From NCBI RefSeq assembly GCF_003073045.1, contig NC_037594.1, positions 20,528,927-20,592,926 of the forward strand: DNA of 64,000 nucleotides, in the 5' to 3' direction. The stretch comes from Pomacea canaliculata (taxonomy: Eukaryota; Mollusca; Gastropoda; Architaenioglossa; Ampullariidae). A program made the position numbers and the translations under genes. Shown here piece by piece: positions 14,201-29,200 of the stretch. The notes below the pieces were generated by a model. It was not told the origin of the DNA, ran no database searches, and was given only the letters and a program-made list of their open reading frames with translations. Each line of letters opens with the position of its first letter. Position 1 is the first letter of the stretch.

Positions 14201-17200
14201 CTGCGCTGCTGCGGGGTCAAGAAGTCCCAGGGAAACTGTTCCACGGCCCGCGGCGTGCAGTTGACCAGCTCCAGCAGGTGTCGAGAAGTGGCTGTACACA
14301 GAAACACCAGACGAGATTACAGTTAGGGGAGACAAGACACAACTGCGGTAAAGGCAGACAAGACTCGACAAATCAAGACAATCAAGACTCCACTACAGGA
14401 TGAAATCATGATATTCTTAAAAGACCATAGGGAGAATAGGAAAAAAACAACTGTGAAAATTGGATGCGACTGCAGAAGGACACGAGAAGTCTAGTCACGA
14501 CTCAACAGACTACATAGGAGAGCAGGGCCGTGCTTAGGGGCAGGCGGACGAGGCATCTGCCTAGGGCCCCGCGCTTCAAGGGGCCCCGCGCTTTTGATTG
14601 ATATGGTAACTAGACATATGGAAGACACATAAAGTCAGCCGTATCACATTCGTGGCGTGAGGGCCCCGCACATGCCCTTTGCCTCGGGCCCCGCGGGGGC
14701 TAAGAACGGGCCTGCAGGAGAGTTTATCAGACTGGATTTTACTGTGGGTGAGGGCATGAATATCTGTTTGGAGAACATTTAGCACTAACCAAAGTAAGCT
14801 TAGGTTAGAAACTATAAAAAAATTATAAGAACAGCAAATCACAGGCAGTTTAAAGCAAATCATACATATAGCTACAAATCTCTATAGCCTTAAAACAGCA
14901 TCGAACAATTTTGAAACATAAATGATAACAGTAGCTTCCCATCTTTAATAAGAGCAAGAAAAGTACATTTCGTCGACAGTAAAACAAAAGGGAAAATAAG
15001 TAACATTAAAATGGATGAATAAGCAATTAGAATGGCACTGATCGCTGCTTACAAAGAAAAAGAATAGAGGGAAAATGGACAATGTTCACACAATATTAAA
15101 GGTATTCCTAGTAAAACCATTGTTTATACAATACTAAATGCACTCAGTAGTACTAATACTGCGACACCGAGGCCAAGTCATCTAAACAACAACAGTTTGT
15201 CAAACATTATGATGGATACGACGTAATTACATAAACGATTTCATTGAGAATTCCGCTACTCAGCCATCTCTTCCGGCACATGTTAAAAGTGCTGACACGT
15301 GTACATGATGACCATCGCGCAACCCTCCAACTGTGGCAGTAAACAACATATTTGCACTAACACCAACACCATGTTACAGCCACATGGACTTGTTTAGGTG
15401 GCCAACTTTTCCTCGTGCTGTATTGTAGCAAACAATGACGTGGGAATTTTCGATAGCGAGGCTGGCAGCTGTGAAAGCCCAGCTGTAGTGGATCCTCTGA
15501 GCGATAAGGCATCCAGCTCAGTTTCAGGGTCACGGAAAAAAGCAATCACTCAGAGTCGTTAAATGAGTGAAGAGTGGAGAATAAGACTGCAAGGCCAAGT
15601 GATTTCAGGAAAAAAAAAATAATAAAAAGAAATCGTTTTACAAATTAGTGGTAGGTTTGCCACCACATCTGCTTCTTTCACACATTCTTTTTTTTTTAGG
15701 GGCGATCTAATTTATACAGTTTACGTTTTCCTCAGGTGAATTAAAACGGAAATGTGTGGAATGTCTTGTTTTCTCTCTATCCCTTACACACACATGCGTG
15801 AGTTATTGTATGTAACAAAACCTGGGTAAACACTAAGACAAAGTCGACAGCGCACTTAGTGATGCAGAATGATGCTTTTATGCAGAGGGCAGGTCACCCA
15901 TGCTATTGATCGACACCTACCAGCTGTTACACTTCGTTGAAAAGAAATTGCACAGTAATGAGGACCTGGAAATTGTCTTACCTGACTGTGATTACTAGGT
16001 GACGTATGAGCTCTTACATGATCGTGATTAGCAAATGTGATTTGTGAAATAAGTTATTTAAGGACGCCAGGGTGAAGAATGTAGCATCAGGACACCAGGA
16101 CGAGATACTCACGAGATTTTCGCGTGAAAATGAAGAAAAGCTAGATTAGCATCAGTAACAGTTCACAATTCATCAACACATCAACAAGAAAAAGATGAAT
16201 CACAGTAAAAGCAGTCTTCACAACGTCCAGCAAATAAGCCATCAATAAAATATACCTTGGACACTCGTAATTCATCAGTAAGCAAGCATCTTTCCGCACT
16301 CGTTCTGAACACGACAGCACGCGACCAAGCGCCACATTTTCCAAAGTTTGTTTTACAGCCAGAGCCTGTTCTGCACTAGAAGACCTAATTATTGACGAGC
16401 TGTTGCAAATAATTATATTGTGAGGTTGGGAGGGATGGTGAGGGTATTGATGAGACCCAGCTCTACATCAACAGTGTAGCTTCACCTCTCAAAGTCGGCG
16501 ATCTTCATCCATCTTCATCCATGATTTTCATATTAGCGATTTTCTGTATCTATTTATTTGAAGGGATGGGGGTTCAATCAATGCTGCAGGCAGTTATGAA
16601 AAATACGGTTCAGTAGTAGGTCAGCATGCAGGGTGGATCACTATGATGGTATCTACAACAGTGGACCATCGATCAGTTTAAAACCAGTTAAGTATGATTC
16701 GAAGAGTGTACATGAGCACCCCCCGCCAGGTCACCTTGGCAACACATCCACCCCGCCTGGGCAGTTTGGCAGCATAAGTTTACTTTTCTTCTTCACACAA
16801 GCGCACGCACGCAAGCAAAACATGCGATGCCGATGTCAGATTACCACACGCTCGGCCACACCGTGCGACAGACTTATATGCAGATGGGGGATGTGCAACA
16901 TTTGTTAGTTGGTTCACATTCTCAAATATGTGTTGAGCAGCACTACAGACCGTTTGATGCGTGAGAGTCAGCATCTACATGATCATGTTAAGGATTTGAT
17001 TTTCAAACTTTCAAAATTTCAACAAAGTGAAGATCACGTGCGATGTGATCACTGTTAACAACATCAATACTAGTCTTTAGTTTTTTCCCCTTAACTTCTC
17101 TCTTCCTTCCTCTCCTCCGTACTTTCGTTCTTCCTGTCTTTTATTTTCATTGTATTTTTTCCATTTCTAACCGCCCTTCCATAACCCTCCACCACCACAA

Positions 17201-20200
17201 ATATATATTTATCTAAAATCTGTGAGTAGGACATATAAACAAATACAATTTGGAATTATTCAGCCATTATAATGGAATCTGTGTCAATGAAGGATATACA
17301 TAGATAATTATTGTTCTCAACCACCCACGCGCTCAGCCTCTTTTTCGCAGGGGCATTCAGACAGCACAGTGCACGCTCCGACTTTAACAAGCTCCCCACG
17401 CCTAAGTGATGATGGGTGGGCAGGTGTAGCTAATAGCTAGACACGATTTAATTAATGCTCAAGCACACGTACGGATCCAGAACTGTCGGATGCGTGGATT
17501 GTGTGGATTGTTCTGTATTGATTTGTGCGATCGTACTGCGCCTCTTGTAACTGCAGGATCCAGGATGAAGTGGTCGGGTGATGTGTGCAGCTGGAGACTG
17601 CTGGACATCGAGTAAATCACGTAGCTCCTGAACGCATATATTTTAAAGGTCAACAACAGTCATGAAAAAAAATTGAGATAATCTCAAGTCTACAATTTTT
17701 TTCAAAATCTGAGTGAATACCTTCTACTACTACTAAAACAACACTCATCATGCAAAGAGTTCAAACCTCTGACGTCACGAAAGAGAACAGATGTGACTAA
17801 TTAAAATACAGTACCAGATCTTCCCATTGGTTGTAGCTTTGACAGCACGCGCGTAATCTTTCTTCTTTTTTTTTTTGCAGGAATATATCTATGTCTGTCT
17901 TTTTAGACATGAGCCGTTTATCCTCCTACATTTTGAAAATATTATATTCTACTGAGTTGTTTCTAACCCAGTTGTTTGAAAAAAGTATCTTTCATCTCTG
18001 TAAACATATAAACTAAATAATGCGTGTTGAAGTTTATAAATTGTGTCGTGAATAAAACCATCTACGGCATAAGGGAGCCTTTTATTATTTCAGAAATAGA
18101 ATAACCGGATCGAAATAACACAAGCTGGCATGACCCAATGCACCATTTACAAATAGTGACTACATCAGAATCATCATTATCATCAAACGTTTCTCTCCGT
18201 AGATAGGTACTAAGTGAAGAATAAAGTAGAAGGTGCATCATACTTTTATACCTGCATGAACGTTTCCCAACATTACATAAATTCCCAATTTGAGGGGACG
18301 GCGTATTAGCGAGGGCGACGCCACCTTCTCTTCCTCCGCAGCAGCTTTTCATTCCCCAGGCGAGTTTTTCACACGCCTGTCCCTAGACTGATTTGTCTTT
18401 CTCTTTATCCTATCACCCTCAAATCTATCCCCAGCACGAATTTTCAGACACCGCAAAAAAACTCAATTTCCTCAAACAAAGAAATACATCTGAATACGAT
18501 CTTTAACCAATGGCTAATCGGTTGATTTTTGGGATAGCAAGGTTTTGCGCAAGAGTATATAATCTGTGGAATTAACAAATGGACTCGATGTTCTGGTAAG
18601 CAGAGGAAGAGAAAACCAAACCAGTATACCGATCAAACGGAAATCGATTGTCTGGAGGTTGCTGGGTCATTGCAGCAGAATCCTGCGCTGTATAACTTCT
18701 TCCTGCGTCCTCCCCACCGTCTTAGTTGAAGGTCCGGGAAAGGCTTGCATATGGATCTGGTCGTGTCTTAGGAGCGTTTGTGTCTCTTCCCTCATATAAA
18801 CTGTAAGTGCCTATAAACTGCTGACGGTAAAGGCACCCATCGGGCAATGTTATGCAAGAAAAACAAATTTTCCTACAGCCTGTCCCTGGAAAAATGAACA
18901 GTTGCAAACTGTTGGAAGAAAACCCTTAGGTCACGTGGCCTAAAAGCTGCATCGTCGCAAGAGGGTTAAAAAAAACTATGCACAAGGTTGCATATGTTCT
19001 TACTTTATAAATTTAATAGCGTGTTGTTCGGTTTTGAGTATACAATAGTTTGTATCATGGCTGTTCCTGTCAGAGGCAGGCCAGGAAGACATTTCACAGA
19101 TGAAAACGATCATCTACTTGAGTTTCGGGGCAATTAATGTGTCGTCTGGATATTGTGACGATGTTGGACAATATAGATCGTCACTTGAGAGAAAAATATC
19201 GTGCATGCATGGTGATGCGCCGGTGGTGTGGGCGAAAGAGTTTACTGTTTCTTGGTCCACCTGGACTGTAGACAGTTTTATGGCGGGCATGAAATAATGG
19301 CCGTACTTCATCGTCCGCAGCTTGGCCAGGTCTCTGGTGACAGTTTTGCTGTGCACGACAAGGGCATCGTGGAGCCGCTGAACAGCGAGGAACGAGGAAA
19401 TTAATCATTTTTAATGTTATTATTTTTAATGTTTTCAAATATTTTCAATTATAAACAAACAGAATATTCATCAAGCCGAATGCCGTGACTGCATTTTTTG
19501 TGCTAGACAAAATAAAAAACCTTTTTATTGTTTTAAGTTTTACAGATGCTATCAGCAAGATGTCGAGAGAGAGAGAGAGTACACAGACATTTAGAGACGA
19601 AGCAATAACAGTAAAAACACGAACCGACCAGAAACGCACGTGCTCGCATAAACAAACTTCAGTAATTGTTTCCCCTTTTAAGCTAAATGGCTGTTAAGTG
19701 CGTCCAGCCGGCAAATTGCTTGCAGCGACACTTGGTAAAGATCGGAGGGATTAGGTACTTCTGGCTTATAGATGATGACGATGATGACGATGATGATGAT
19801 GATGATGACGACGACGACCAAAAAGTTTTACAAAGCAAAACTGTTTTGATGTCTCAGCTAGAACGAACAAATAGAAATGAATGGCTTCAGGCTACCTTCG
19901 ACAAACAATGTCAGATACATAACCGTCAACAGCAATCAAACTTTGTATTATTAGCAGGCTATCAAGGACTTTATCATAGCCTGTCCGCGGAAACCCTAAG
20001 CGAGCATGAAAGGGAACATAGGGCTAGACAGTATACCGAAAAACAGCAGCAGAAGCTGAAGAAATGGAAGAAGCCGACCAGCAGAAACTCACAAACATGA
20101 GTCACGATATGGCTGTCCACGCTTTGGCCTGCTAACCTCATCTTGAACTGCGTACCTCGTGAGAGTGTTGTTTTCATGTGACACTTTACCCCGCTAATGA

Positions 20201-23200
20201 AGCAAAACAGATTTTTTTTTTTTTAGGGTGTGTTGTCCTTTCGCTAACCAAGTTTTCCACCTTTACATATTACCTATTTCTACTACCAGGAGCAAAATGA
20301 GGAAATATGTAAATTGCAATGCTTTGAGTGTTGCTAACAAATAGCAGGAAAGACGGAGATAGATGGGATCAGGGTGTGAGGGATAGCGACAAAGGGCGAG
20401 TTACAAAATGGGGTGGGGTGAGGGAATGGCTTAGAAAAACGGAAGCTCGTGTGTGTGTGTGTGTTTAGAAACAGATAAAAGTGTAATAGAAAGGGCTGGA
20501 GAAAGAGAGGAGGAAAAAAAGATGAAGAGGCAGAGACAAATTATTTCCAATCCGCAAGGGACGCAAACCCAGAAACCAACTGTAAGAATCTTTCCTCCAC
20601 TTGGAAATAAATCTGCTCTGTCAGGAGCAACCGAGTACACAGTTCATTCCTTCTCTTTATCCCAGTAATGAAAGAAGCTATTTCTCCATTGTTTCCGCGT
20701 TTCTCCCACTCCCCCAAATTCTATTTCACATCCTTCAATCGAACATTTTTCCTGAAATCGTATGCCAGTCTCACATTTCGCGACCAAGTCCAGCAAGAAC
20801 AGTAGTCAAGAAGTCTGATGATCTTAAAAAAAAAAAATACATTATCGGAATGCCATCAAACGATTAATTTTCCCCTACAAAATTTCTCCATTAATACTAT
20901 CTGCGTCTACATCGAAGATCGGGTCCAGTATCCATTAAATCCAAGTCCTAGTTGACAGCGGGTGAACTAGTTCTTTACCAGATCTTTCATTTAACTTGAT
21001 CGGCTTGTCAACTCTTCCAATAGATACAAAAACCTATCAGTTTAAGGCCAGAGAAAGTGTCGTGTGAGTCGTATGAGTAATCTTGCAAACCTGAAAAAAC
21101 ACACACACACACGCACGCGTAACACGCAAGGTAAGTTCTGTCAGATGAATAACTGCATAAGAAAGACACTATGAAGGGCGCAGGGTAGGGCTGTTGTGTG
21201 CATCGGAAAGTTTTCTCGGATAAGCACTTCTACCATAGGGTCGCCTGTAACAGGAGACTGTTGCTAAAACAATATCTCTCATCAATAATCGCTCCAGAAA
21301 ATTGCATTTACAATTTTGTACAGTGTGGTCAACACAAATTTCCTCAACCACAACCCCCCGCGTGTTGTTTGGACATCGTTGACCGCTGCCATGAAGTTTC
21401 ATCTTTAAATTAACAAGTTGCTTCAAGTGTAAAGGTGAACGAGTAAAAAGCACAAAAGGTCGTTGCCCATACACACATTAAAAGTGTTTTAAATCAGGTT
21501 TCTGATAGGGAGAGCGTAAACATCCTGTTACTTGCTATTTTAGCGCCATCTGCCTCAGTCTCCACGGAAGGGATTAGTAATGGGGTTAGGGGTGGAGGGG
21601 AAGGAACAGCGTGACGACTACGTCAGGGCTGAGTAAGGGATGTTGGGAGGTGAAGGACGTCTTCAAAAGTACTCGTCAGAGGGTAAAGGACTCGCGCATC
21701 CGATCAGCAGTTAGCCGCACCTTGCGGTGCCAGCAGCAGACACGTCACAAGGTTCGCAGTCCGAACAACAAGCAAGACCGCAAGTCAGACCATGTGACCT
21801 TCTGCGCAGTCTTGACAAATCTGTTTCGGTCTTATCGGTGTTATCTCTAAAACTTGTGATATTTGTGACTGTTTTGCGCTGTTTACCAAAGCTGTGTGTT
21901 GTTGTGAACTCCCAGTAAGTCACCCACAGTGAGATAACACATCTAAGGCAAAATGATGACATCTGGACCATTATTCTACATTATTCTTTCTCCCACAAAT
22001 ATTTATATACTTTAGTACATATGAGAACAAGTAACTGCTTTCATGTAAATATTTTACTCCATTATAAAAAAAACAATGAAACTATTTTTTTCGGTATATT
22101 TTAAGACAGACGGGTGAATAAAGACTTGAAGAGAAAGAAAAACTGACAAAGTGAGAAAGCCTCAAAATGACTATATGACAGAGGAAGAGGGGGAGCCAGG
22201 AATCACAAAAGTGCTCACAAAAAAGATAAGTAAAACATTTGTATTTATTTCTCACAGAGACATTTACACAATATTTCAATCGCAAAAAAGACCTCTTTCC
22301 GTGCAGAATCTGAATCAACACCGTGACTCAACTGCTCATGGAATTATTGACGTTCTGTAGATAAAAATAAACTAGGCGGGTGGTGGGGGTGGGTGGGAAG
22401 AAAACCATAGTCAAGCATCTTATCTGAACCGACCAGCTTATTGAGAAAAGATCAGGTACACAGGTCGTTCAGTCTCAGCTGATTCCAGTAATCAGACTAT
22501 TTTTTGTTTTGTAAATGTTTAAATGGAACGTCTGAGGTGAATCAGCAGTTTGTTCTCTGGTCCAAAATTTTGTGCAGTACCGATTGACCTCTGTGTACTG
22601 TGCCGATCATCATTACCTGTTTTCGTAAAATGTCATCGAGATGTTGTTACAATGTGTGCTGAATTTCTATGAGTATGCATTGTTTTTTAAAATACCTTGT
22701 CTGGACGGGTTGCTATCCTCTGAGAAGGTCGACGGAGTCGAGTGCGACAGGTGTTGTTACGTGGTCAGGAACTAGCACGATTCACAATCGGCCAAATGCG
22801 GGTCAGACCTTCCCTGAAGAGGACTATTCCACCATCATCACAACCACCACAACCACCACCAACACTACCCCATTCCCCTTTAAGATAATAAATGATTGTA
22901 TGGGCAATATTTCAAACGAAATCTCATAAAATTTTCATGGCTGCTGGACTCCTAAGTGATGCGTAGCGATCTGCAGTTGTGGTTTGCTGGTCGTGACATG
23001 CCATATCATTTGGCGGATGTCTGTGTGGTTGTTTGTGTAAGTTTACTGGTTTGCTGGTTAATCTTACGTGTGCTTATCTCTCTACGCCATGTTAGAGAGA
23101 TGGGACCAATGGCAAGTACTTGATGCTTAGATCACATGACGTTCAGGCTGCGTATACAATTTGAGATGACGTAATTGATGTTACGTCACTAGTTGCGTCA

Positions 23201-26200
23201 ATGTTTGGTAGTGGAGGGGCAGTGAGGGGGGAGGAGGGGTAGTGAAAGGAGGGGAGGGAAAGTGAAGAAGTGTTTGTGTGTGTCGGGGGAGGGGGGTAAT
23301 GGAGGGAGGTTGGAAGGGTAGAAATAGGGTGCGGGGGAGCCTGTGACTAAGAAGAAAGCGGATTAACCGGAAAAGCAACAGTGCAACTGACAAGAGGGTA
23401 TGCGCTGTCTTCAAAAGTCTTAAAGAAGTACAAAGTCGTTTTGTTTGAGCACACTTCCGGTACTAAATTTCTTGTTCAGAAAAAAAATCGAAGCATGCAA
23501 CTCTTTGACTGTCCACGGGATCCCAGCAACTTTTCCACTTTAACGCCGTGTACCATATGGACTAAGTCACTTATGATAACGATACAGATCGCCACAATTA
23601 TTATGTAACTTCAGCAAGAGAGAGCACTGAATGGACAATTACGAACGCATCATCGATCCCGTATGTCAACTCCAATAACCAGATCAATGACGACCGTGAC
23701 AGCGACGACGATGACTATGACAACCTTAAATGACTTTGAAATCCAAATCCCCTGAAATTATTTATGAGTAGAGATGTGCAAAGCTCTCGATGGACTGGGC
23801 AGATTTCCAATAACGATGCATTCGTTAAAGCATACTTCCAAACGAACCAAATCAGCATGCACAGCAAAATACCATGAAAGACAATGCTTTTGTTCATCCT
23901 GGCCACAAACCTCAGGAACAGTGTCCTGAAAACCCGCTGAAGCACAACACAGACTACACCAGCAATCGCTTGCGGCCATTTTTGCAGAAGGAATGCAATT
24001 ATGGCTACAGCGGGAAAACGCAAATGAATGACTCAGCGCGAAGCTGCAGGACTGGCAACAAGCATTTGGAGCCTGCGACAACCAGAATGGCCCTCGTCTG
24101 ACGATGAGGTGGTGGTAGGGGGATCTGCTGAGTGTCCTAGGTGAGTGACAAGTCAGTATTCAGTGCGCCACGTGACGAGGCAGAGCATACTACCAGGGAA
24201 AAAAGGTCAGCATTTAGTGCGGCATGTGACACACATATAGTGTATGACAGTACAGATCAGCTACCTTGCGTCATATTAGTCCTCGACCTAAAGCATCACG
24301 CGCCTGCACGTGTTCTGAGTGTGTGTGTGTGTGCGCGCGTGCGTATGTGTGTCATCTAAGCATTCAGGAAACTCAAGTTTCTGTCACGACTACGTGTGCG
24401 AAAACTGTACCAACACCCGCGCAGACTCACCCACGCACCCACCTGGGTAAAACCTTTCACACAATCACAACGGCCACTTGGCTCGATCAGCACGTGACAC
24501 AAAGAAAATATAGTCAGGTCAGAGAGGCTGTTGGCATACTTCGCTCACAAACCATACACACCAGCTCCAACAGTGGCACAAGACACGCTCTACGAACCTC
24601 CAGTCTCAATTCACCCAACACCACCAGCCACGCCCGTAGTGTGTCGTGTTCCTGCCCCAACACATTGCTTTTAACGATTATTTTGCATTTCGCAAGGCAT
24701 TCTGATGCCACCACAGTCTTACACAAGCAGAGTAACTATAGAGTCAATTAAAAATTAAGGAAGTCTAGAAAAAAAACAGGATCACATGGCGGAGAGGGTC
24801 GATAAATTTTCTCTCTCGCTTATCCCTTCTGCCCTTCTCTCTCTCTCACATACTACAAACGTACGCATGCACACCGCTCTTAAAATCAAGACCCCACTTA
24901 AAAATAAACCTGTTTTGAACCATTTGGTTTCTGAATAAAGTCACACTGAGGACAGGAGGAGAGAGGGAGACATGGTAGACAAGAAGCCACAATAACCGAT
25001 AGAGAGGAATGGCTAGTAGATAAAGGGGAAATTAATGTGTGCACCTGTAAGATATCAAAGGAGTAGCGTCTACTGAATAGCATGATGCCGAAGGCACTTG
25101 GCCAGGTATGATGTGCCAGTGAGTTCATAAAACAAAACGTGCAACAGTCAGAAATAGAGCTTTATTTGTCTAACAAGCTAATTCTCCTGTTATATCTCCG
25201 ACATTATGGAAGGCTAACTTCAAAATGTCAAAGGACGACAGTTTGCTTAATAACTAGCCTGTCTTTATTAAACTACTCATCTCTCCCATTGTAACCTCTA
25301 CATAAACACAACCGGCTTCAATCACTGACAAAATCACTGAGTTTAGTGTTTGCTATTTTGTGTTCAGAAAGCCTACCAATAAACTCGATGTAATGATACG
25401 AGTGACGGGCATACTGTTGCGGAAGGCGATCACAAACTAGCAAGCACCGATGCATGAAGATTTTATGGTTAAGTGGAGCTAACATGGACAGCTTAGGTGA
25501 GAGTTGCAGCACTCTCTAAAAATCAATTGGGAATAAACGGGCGAGCGGGGAGGAAAAGACCACGCGGCATAATGGATAGACACAGACCCATGAGAATATT
25601 CACGTGACCATGTAACTCACTCATGGAAGTGACCCTAACTAGCTGTGAGCAGGTTAGTGAGGTTGTGATGTTAATGAGTCTTGTGTAAGCAAGCACGCGC
25701 GCGCACACACCCATAGGAACTAGAAAATGAGAAAAAGCAGCACGCTGGGTGTAAATATGTGAAAACAGTTAAGGGAATCGAGCATAAAGAGTTCAGATTT
25801 TGAGACAACAATAAGGGGCGTGTGGAATATCCATTGACAACAGTTTATTTACTTGGTGATGTGCAACAGTAGATTAAATGCTTTTAACAGCTTTTTAAAC
25901 CAGTGGCACTGTGTTTCGCATGGACTAGAATCTGATAAAATCACTACTGCTCCTGCTGCTGTCACAGTAAAAAAAAACAGCAGGAAATGCTGGAAGCCAT
26001 GCATAAAATGGCTTTGTAACGGGCAAACGGTAACTAACGCAAGCAATACTTTGTGCTTCGATCGTGAAACATGCAGCTGGTTTGTCCTTGTTATGAGACA
26101 TGCAGCTGGTTTGTCTTGAGTTGGGGACGAATTGTTGTCCTCAGAGTATGTCCTGTATTTTAGTCTAGCAACGCTGCGTATCCACTAGTCTGACTTTCTG

Positions 26201-29200
26201 CTTAATTATAATAAATTATAGATTATAGGTCAGGTTAAGCCTCTGTAGAGAACTCCACTGTCAGCATCTGACTACCCAGTCTTGATATCATCTGCTTCCA
26301 CTCTACGGCTTTCGTTTCCCTCTGTCCTGTGCTCGCCACACCGCCGTGCATGCAGTGTTATTTATTATTTATTACTATTGAATTTGATGAGTAAACAGTC
26401 CATTCCGTAGCTTTACTCCCACTCATCATCATTTCGGTGATTGTCCGTGGGAGCCGACATTTTTCACACTGGTGTGTGCTGACGGAAACGAAAGTATAGG
26501 TTCAGTCGCTCTTCTTTAAGTTCTACAATTGGTTACCGCGTTTAGGACTTTCGTAAAAAAATGTATTCAGGTCCTAAAAATTATATAAAAATAAATAAAT
26601 TGCAAACTTGATCTTGGTGAACGGCAGTAACAGCACAGCGTGTATGCTATTTGCAACACGTGGTGTTAAGATGATCGGGGTCGGTTCCCGCGCTACGATG
26701 AACATTTACAGGCACATTCACCATTTAAGTGAATGTAGTGAATAATGCATCCAGGTGTTTACTTCATGTAGTATGCAGGTATATTCAAGTATTGTATTAC
26801 CATATCTTTTGTGGGTAGTGTTCCAGCGTAGGTGTTCTTTTACAAAGCATGAGAGTTGTGATATTTGTGTTCAGGTGGGACATTGTATAAAATCTGCTGT
26901 GTTGCATGATTAATGAAGCTCCGTGCTACGGTCTGCAGGTAATGTACAGTTGTGAGCAGATGTTGCAGTATATTGTACGTATACTACAGATTGTTCACGT
27001 GGCCTGTGTTCACAAGTGCACTTACTGATAAACTTTACGTGCAGATACCATCAGTAGCAAACTTCAAAATGAGAACACCTCCAGGACAACAAAGACTTAA
27101 CCTTAACGTTCTCTGAGCGGAAACGAGGACAGAAAGGAGGGTAAGGAGGTAAGGTGGTTTGGGAGGTCCTTCACGCTTGGCTTGGCTAGTCGTTGGGCCG
27201 TCTTGGCGCAGGCGGTGTAAATCGATAGCAGGGCACAGTGTTCTCGCCACTGCGGAGCTCACACCAGTCAGGTCTTCCTGCAGGCCAGCAGAGCCCCCAC
27301 CATGGCGTGGCATTGCTGATGCTGCTGTTTTGGGTGGTGGTGGTGGTGGTGGTGGTGGCAGTGGTAGTCTGGTGACGGTGGTGGTGTTGATGGCGTCGAT
27401 CGTCCCTTGCTGCACGGCTGAGAAACGGTGACCTTACCCGTCTGTTGTAGATGGCGCTGCGGTGTTCAGGTGGCCGCACAGACAAGACGCGCACCAGACA
27501 GTCCACCCTGCCTCACATCCCTCCCCGCTTTGCTTCCAGTCTAAGATCGAGTTGTCTCACGACAATAGGAAAAAGCGAGGGGGTTGAAATCACTCTGACT
27601 AAGCGGGTTGCCACGAGGGTAAGGGTGACAGGATCCTAACGGTGCCGCGCATTCAAGGGCTGCCCTTTCGTGACAGCTGACAGTTAATGGTTAATTTCTT
27701 TGACGATAACGCTCTACAAAAGACACACTAAATCGTCGGAGCTGTCCAGTTGTAATGGGCTATTCAATTACAATTATCTTTATTGTCCATTTCTCCCAAA
27801 ATGCAGTCACATTTCACTCACCCACACAGATACACTCACCCCCTCCCTACAGCGACGTTTCTCAGAGGGGCACCATGATTACGATAATAAAACTAACATC
27901 TTTAGCCAGTCATGTTCACGAGTTCTATCACAGTTGGAAAAGACTTGGCAAAAGCACTCTTCTTGATGACCATTTGTTTTCATCCAAATCCAGAAGGTAG
28001 CATCTGGAAATGGGAGTGTAGCGGATATAAGGGTCCGTGATAATGCTGACAGCTTTTTAACCTCACATCTCTGGTGTAAAGATCCCCTCATGGTCTTTGT
28101 GGAATGCCAATAATTTTACTACTTAGTATATGCATGCAGGAAGAAATGCACACAAACAAGAGAAAAAGATTATATTAGGAGTCAAATAGGTGCAAGATGT
28201 GTGGATGCCTATCACAGACAAACAAAAGGTCAGCTTCAAATGTTATTAGCGAATGACAGGTATATGACACGGTTAACGTGGGAAGAGTTTCAGACTTATT
28301 ACAGCAGTGTCTGAGAGTGGGGGTGTACGACATCTTAGAATTTCACATGTAGCGATGTTAGAGATGCCACAGGTGCCGATCTGCCACCATATCAAAAATA
28401 AAACAACAAAAAGCAACAACATAGCTAAAGGACTGGCAGATTGCGGAAGAGACAGAGTGACAAAGTAACTCTCGGTGACTCTCGAGTACAGTTGATAGCG
28501 ATTTCTCACTAATTATAGCGGTTATGCCAGATATCTTATGCTGGTATTTTTCTGTGACCATTGTATCGGCCTTGTCAAAATATTGAGTTAAAAGATTGAT
28601 AGTGCGCCTTGCTCTCTCTGGAATTTACATTCAGATGCAAAGCCATAATGCTTTTAAGATACCTCTCGGCTGCAGGACCTCCCCTCTTCCTGTAAGACAT
28701 TACATCAAACCTAAATTCTTTGATAGAAAATGTTTGACAGCATTCAAATTCTTCTTAGAGAGCGTATTAAACCGTATCTAAATACTTTCTAGGTCACGTT
28801 CGCCCGTTTGTATATGCTATGTAGGTCGTGCTCAAAACCATGACGAACGCGTTGCGCAACATGAAGATAACATTCCCTGCACACCTTCAACATGATCATC
28901 GTCGTTCATAATGTTAGTCCCATTAGTATACTCCTTCCACACCTTAACTCTGTAGTTACCTGACCTGTACACTTTTTCAAGGCAAGGTTCCACAACTGTT
29001 AACTCTCTTACTTAAGTCTATGGTAAGTACGCACACATAGAGAGTTCCTGACCTACGATGGCTTGGCAATTAAACTGTCGACTTAGGATGGTGTAAAAGC
29101 GATACGCATTTTGAATTTCTATCATTATTTAAAATATTTAAGATTTTAATATAAAATAATAGGCTTTGTGTCAGAAGGTTCCGCCAAGTTGTAGGCTAAT

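Noticed and set aside
19687..20100. 137-codon plus-strand frame with poly-Asp
   Set aside because: The Asp run is a GAT/GAC microsatellite. The C-terminal half is charged but has no family match and lies inside an intron of the opposite-strand gene.
23715..24023. Hydrophobic 102-codon minus-strand frame
   Set aside because: Looks membrane-like, but has no family signature and no splice context, and lies in the NCKX first intron; chance is sufficient.
24266..24751. 161-codon plus-strand frame
   Set aside because: Thr/His/Cys-rich composition driven by CA/GT repeats, with no domain and no splice-site support.
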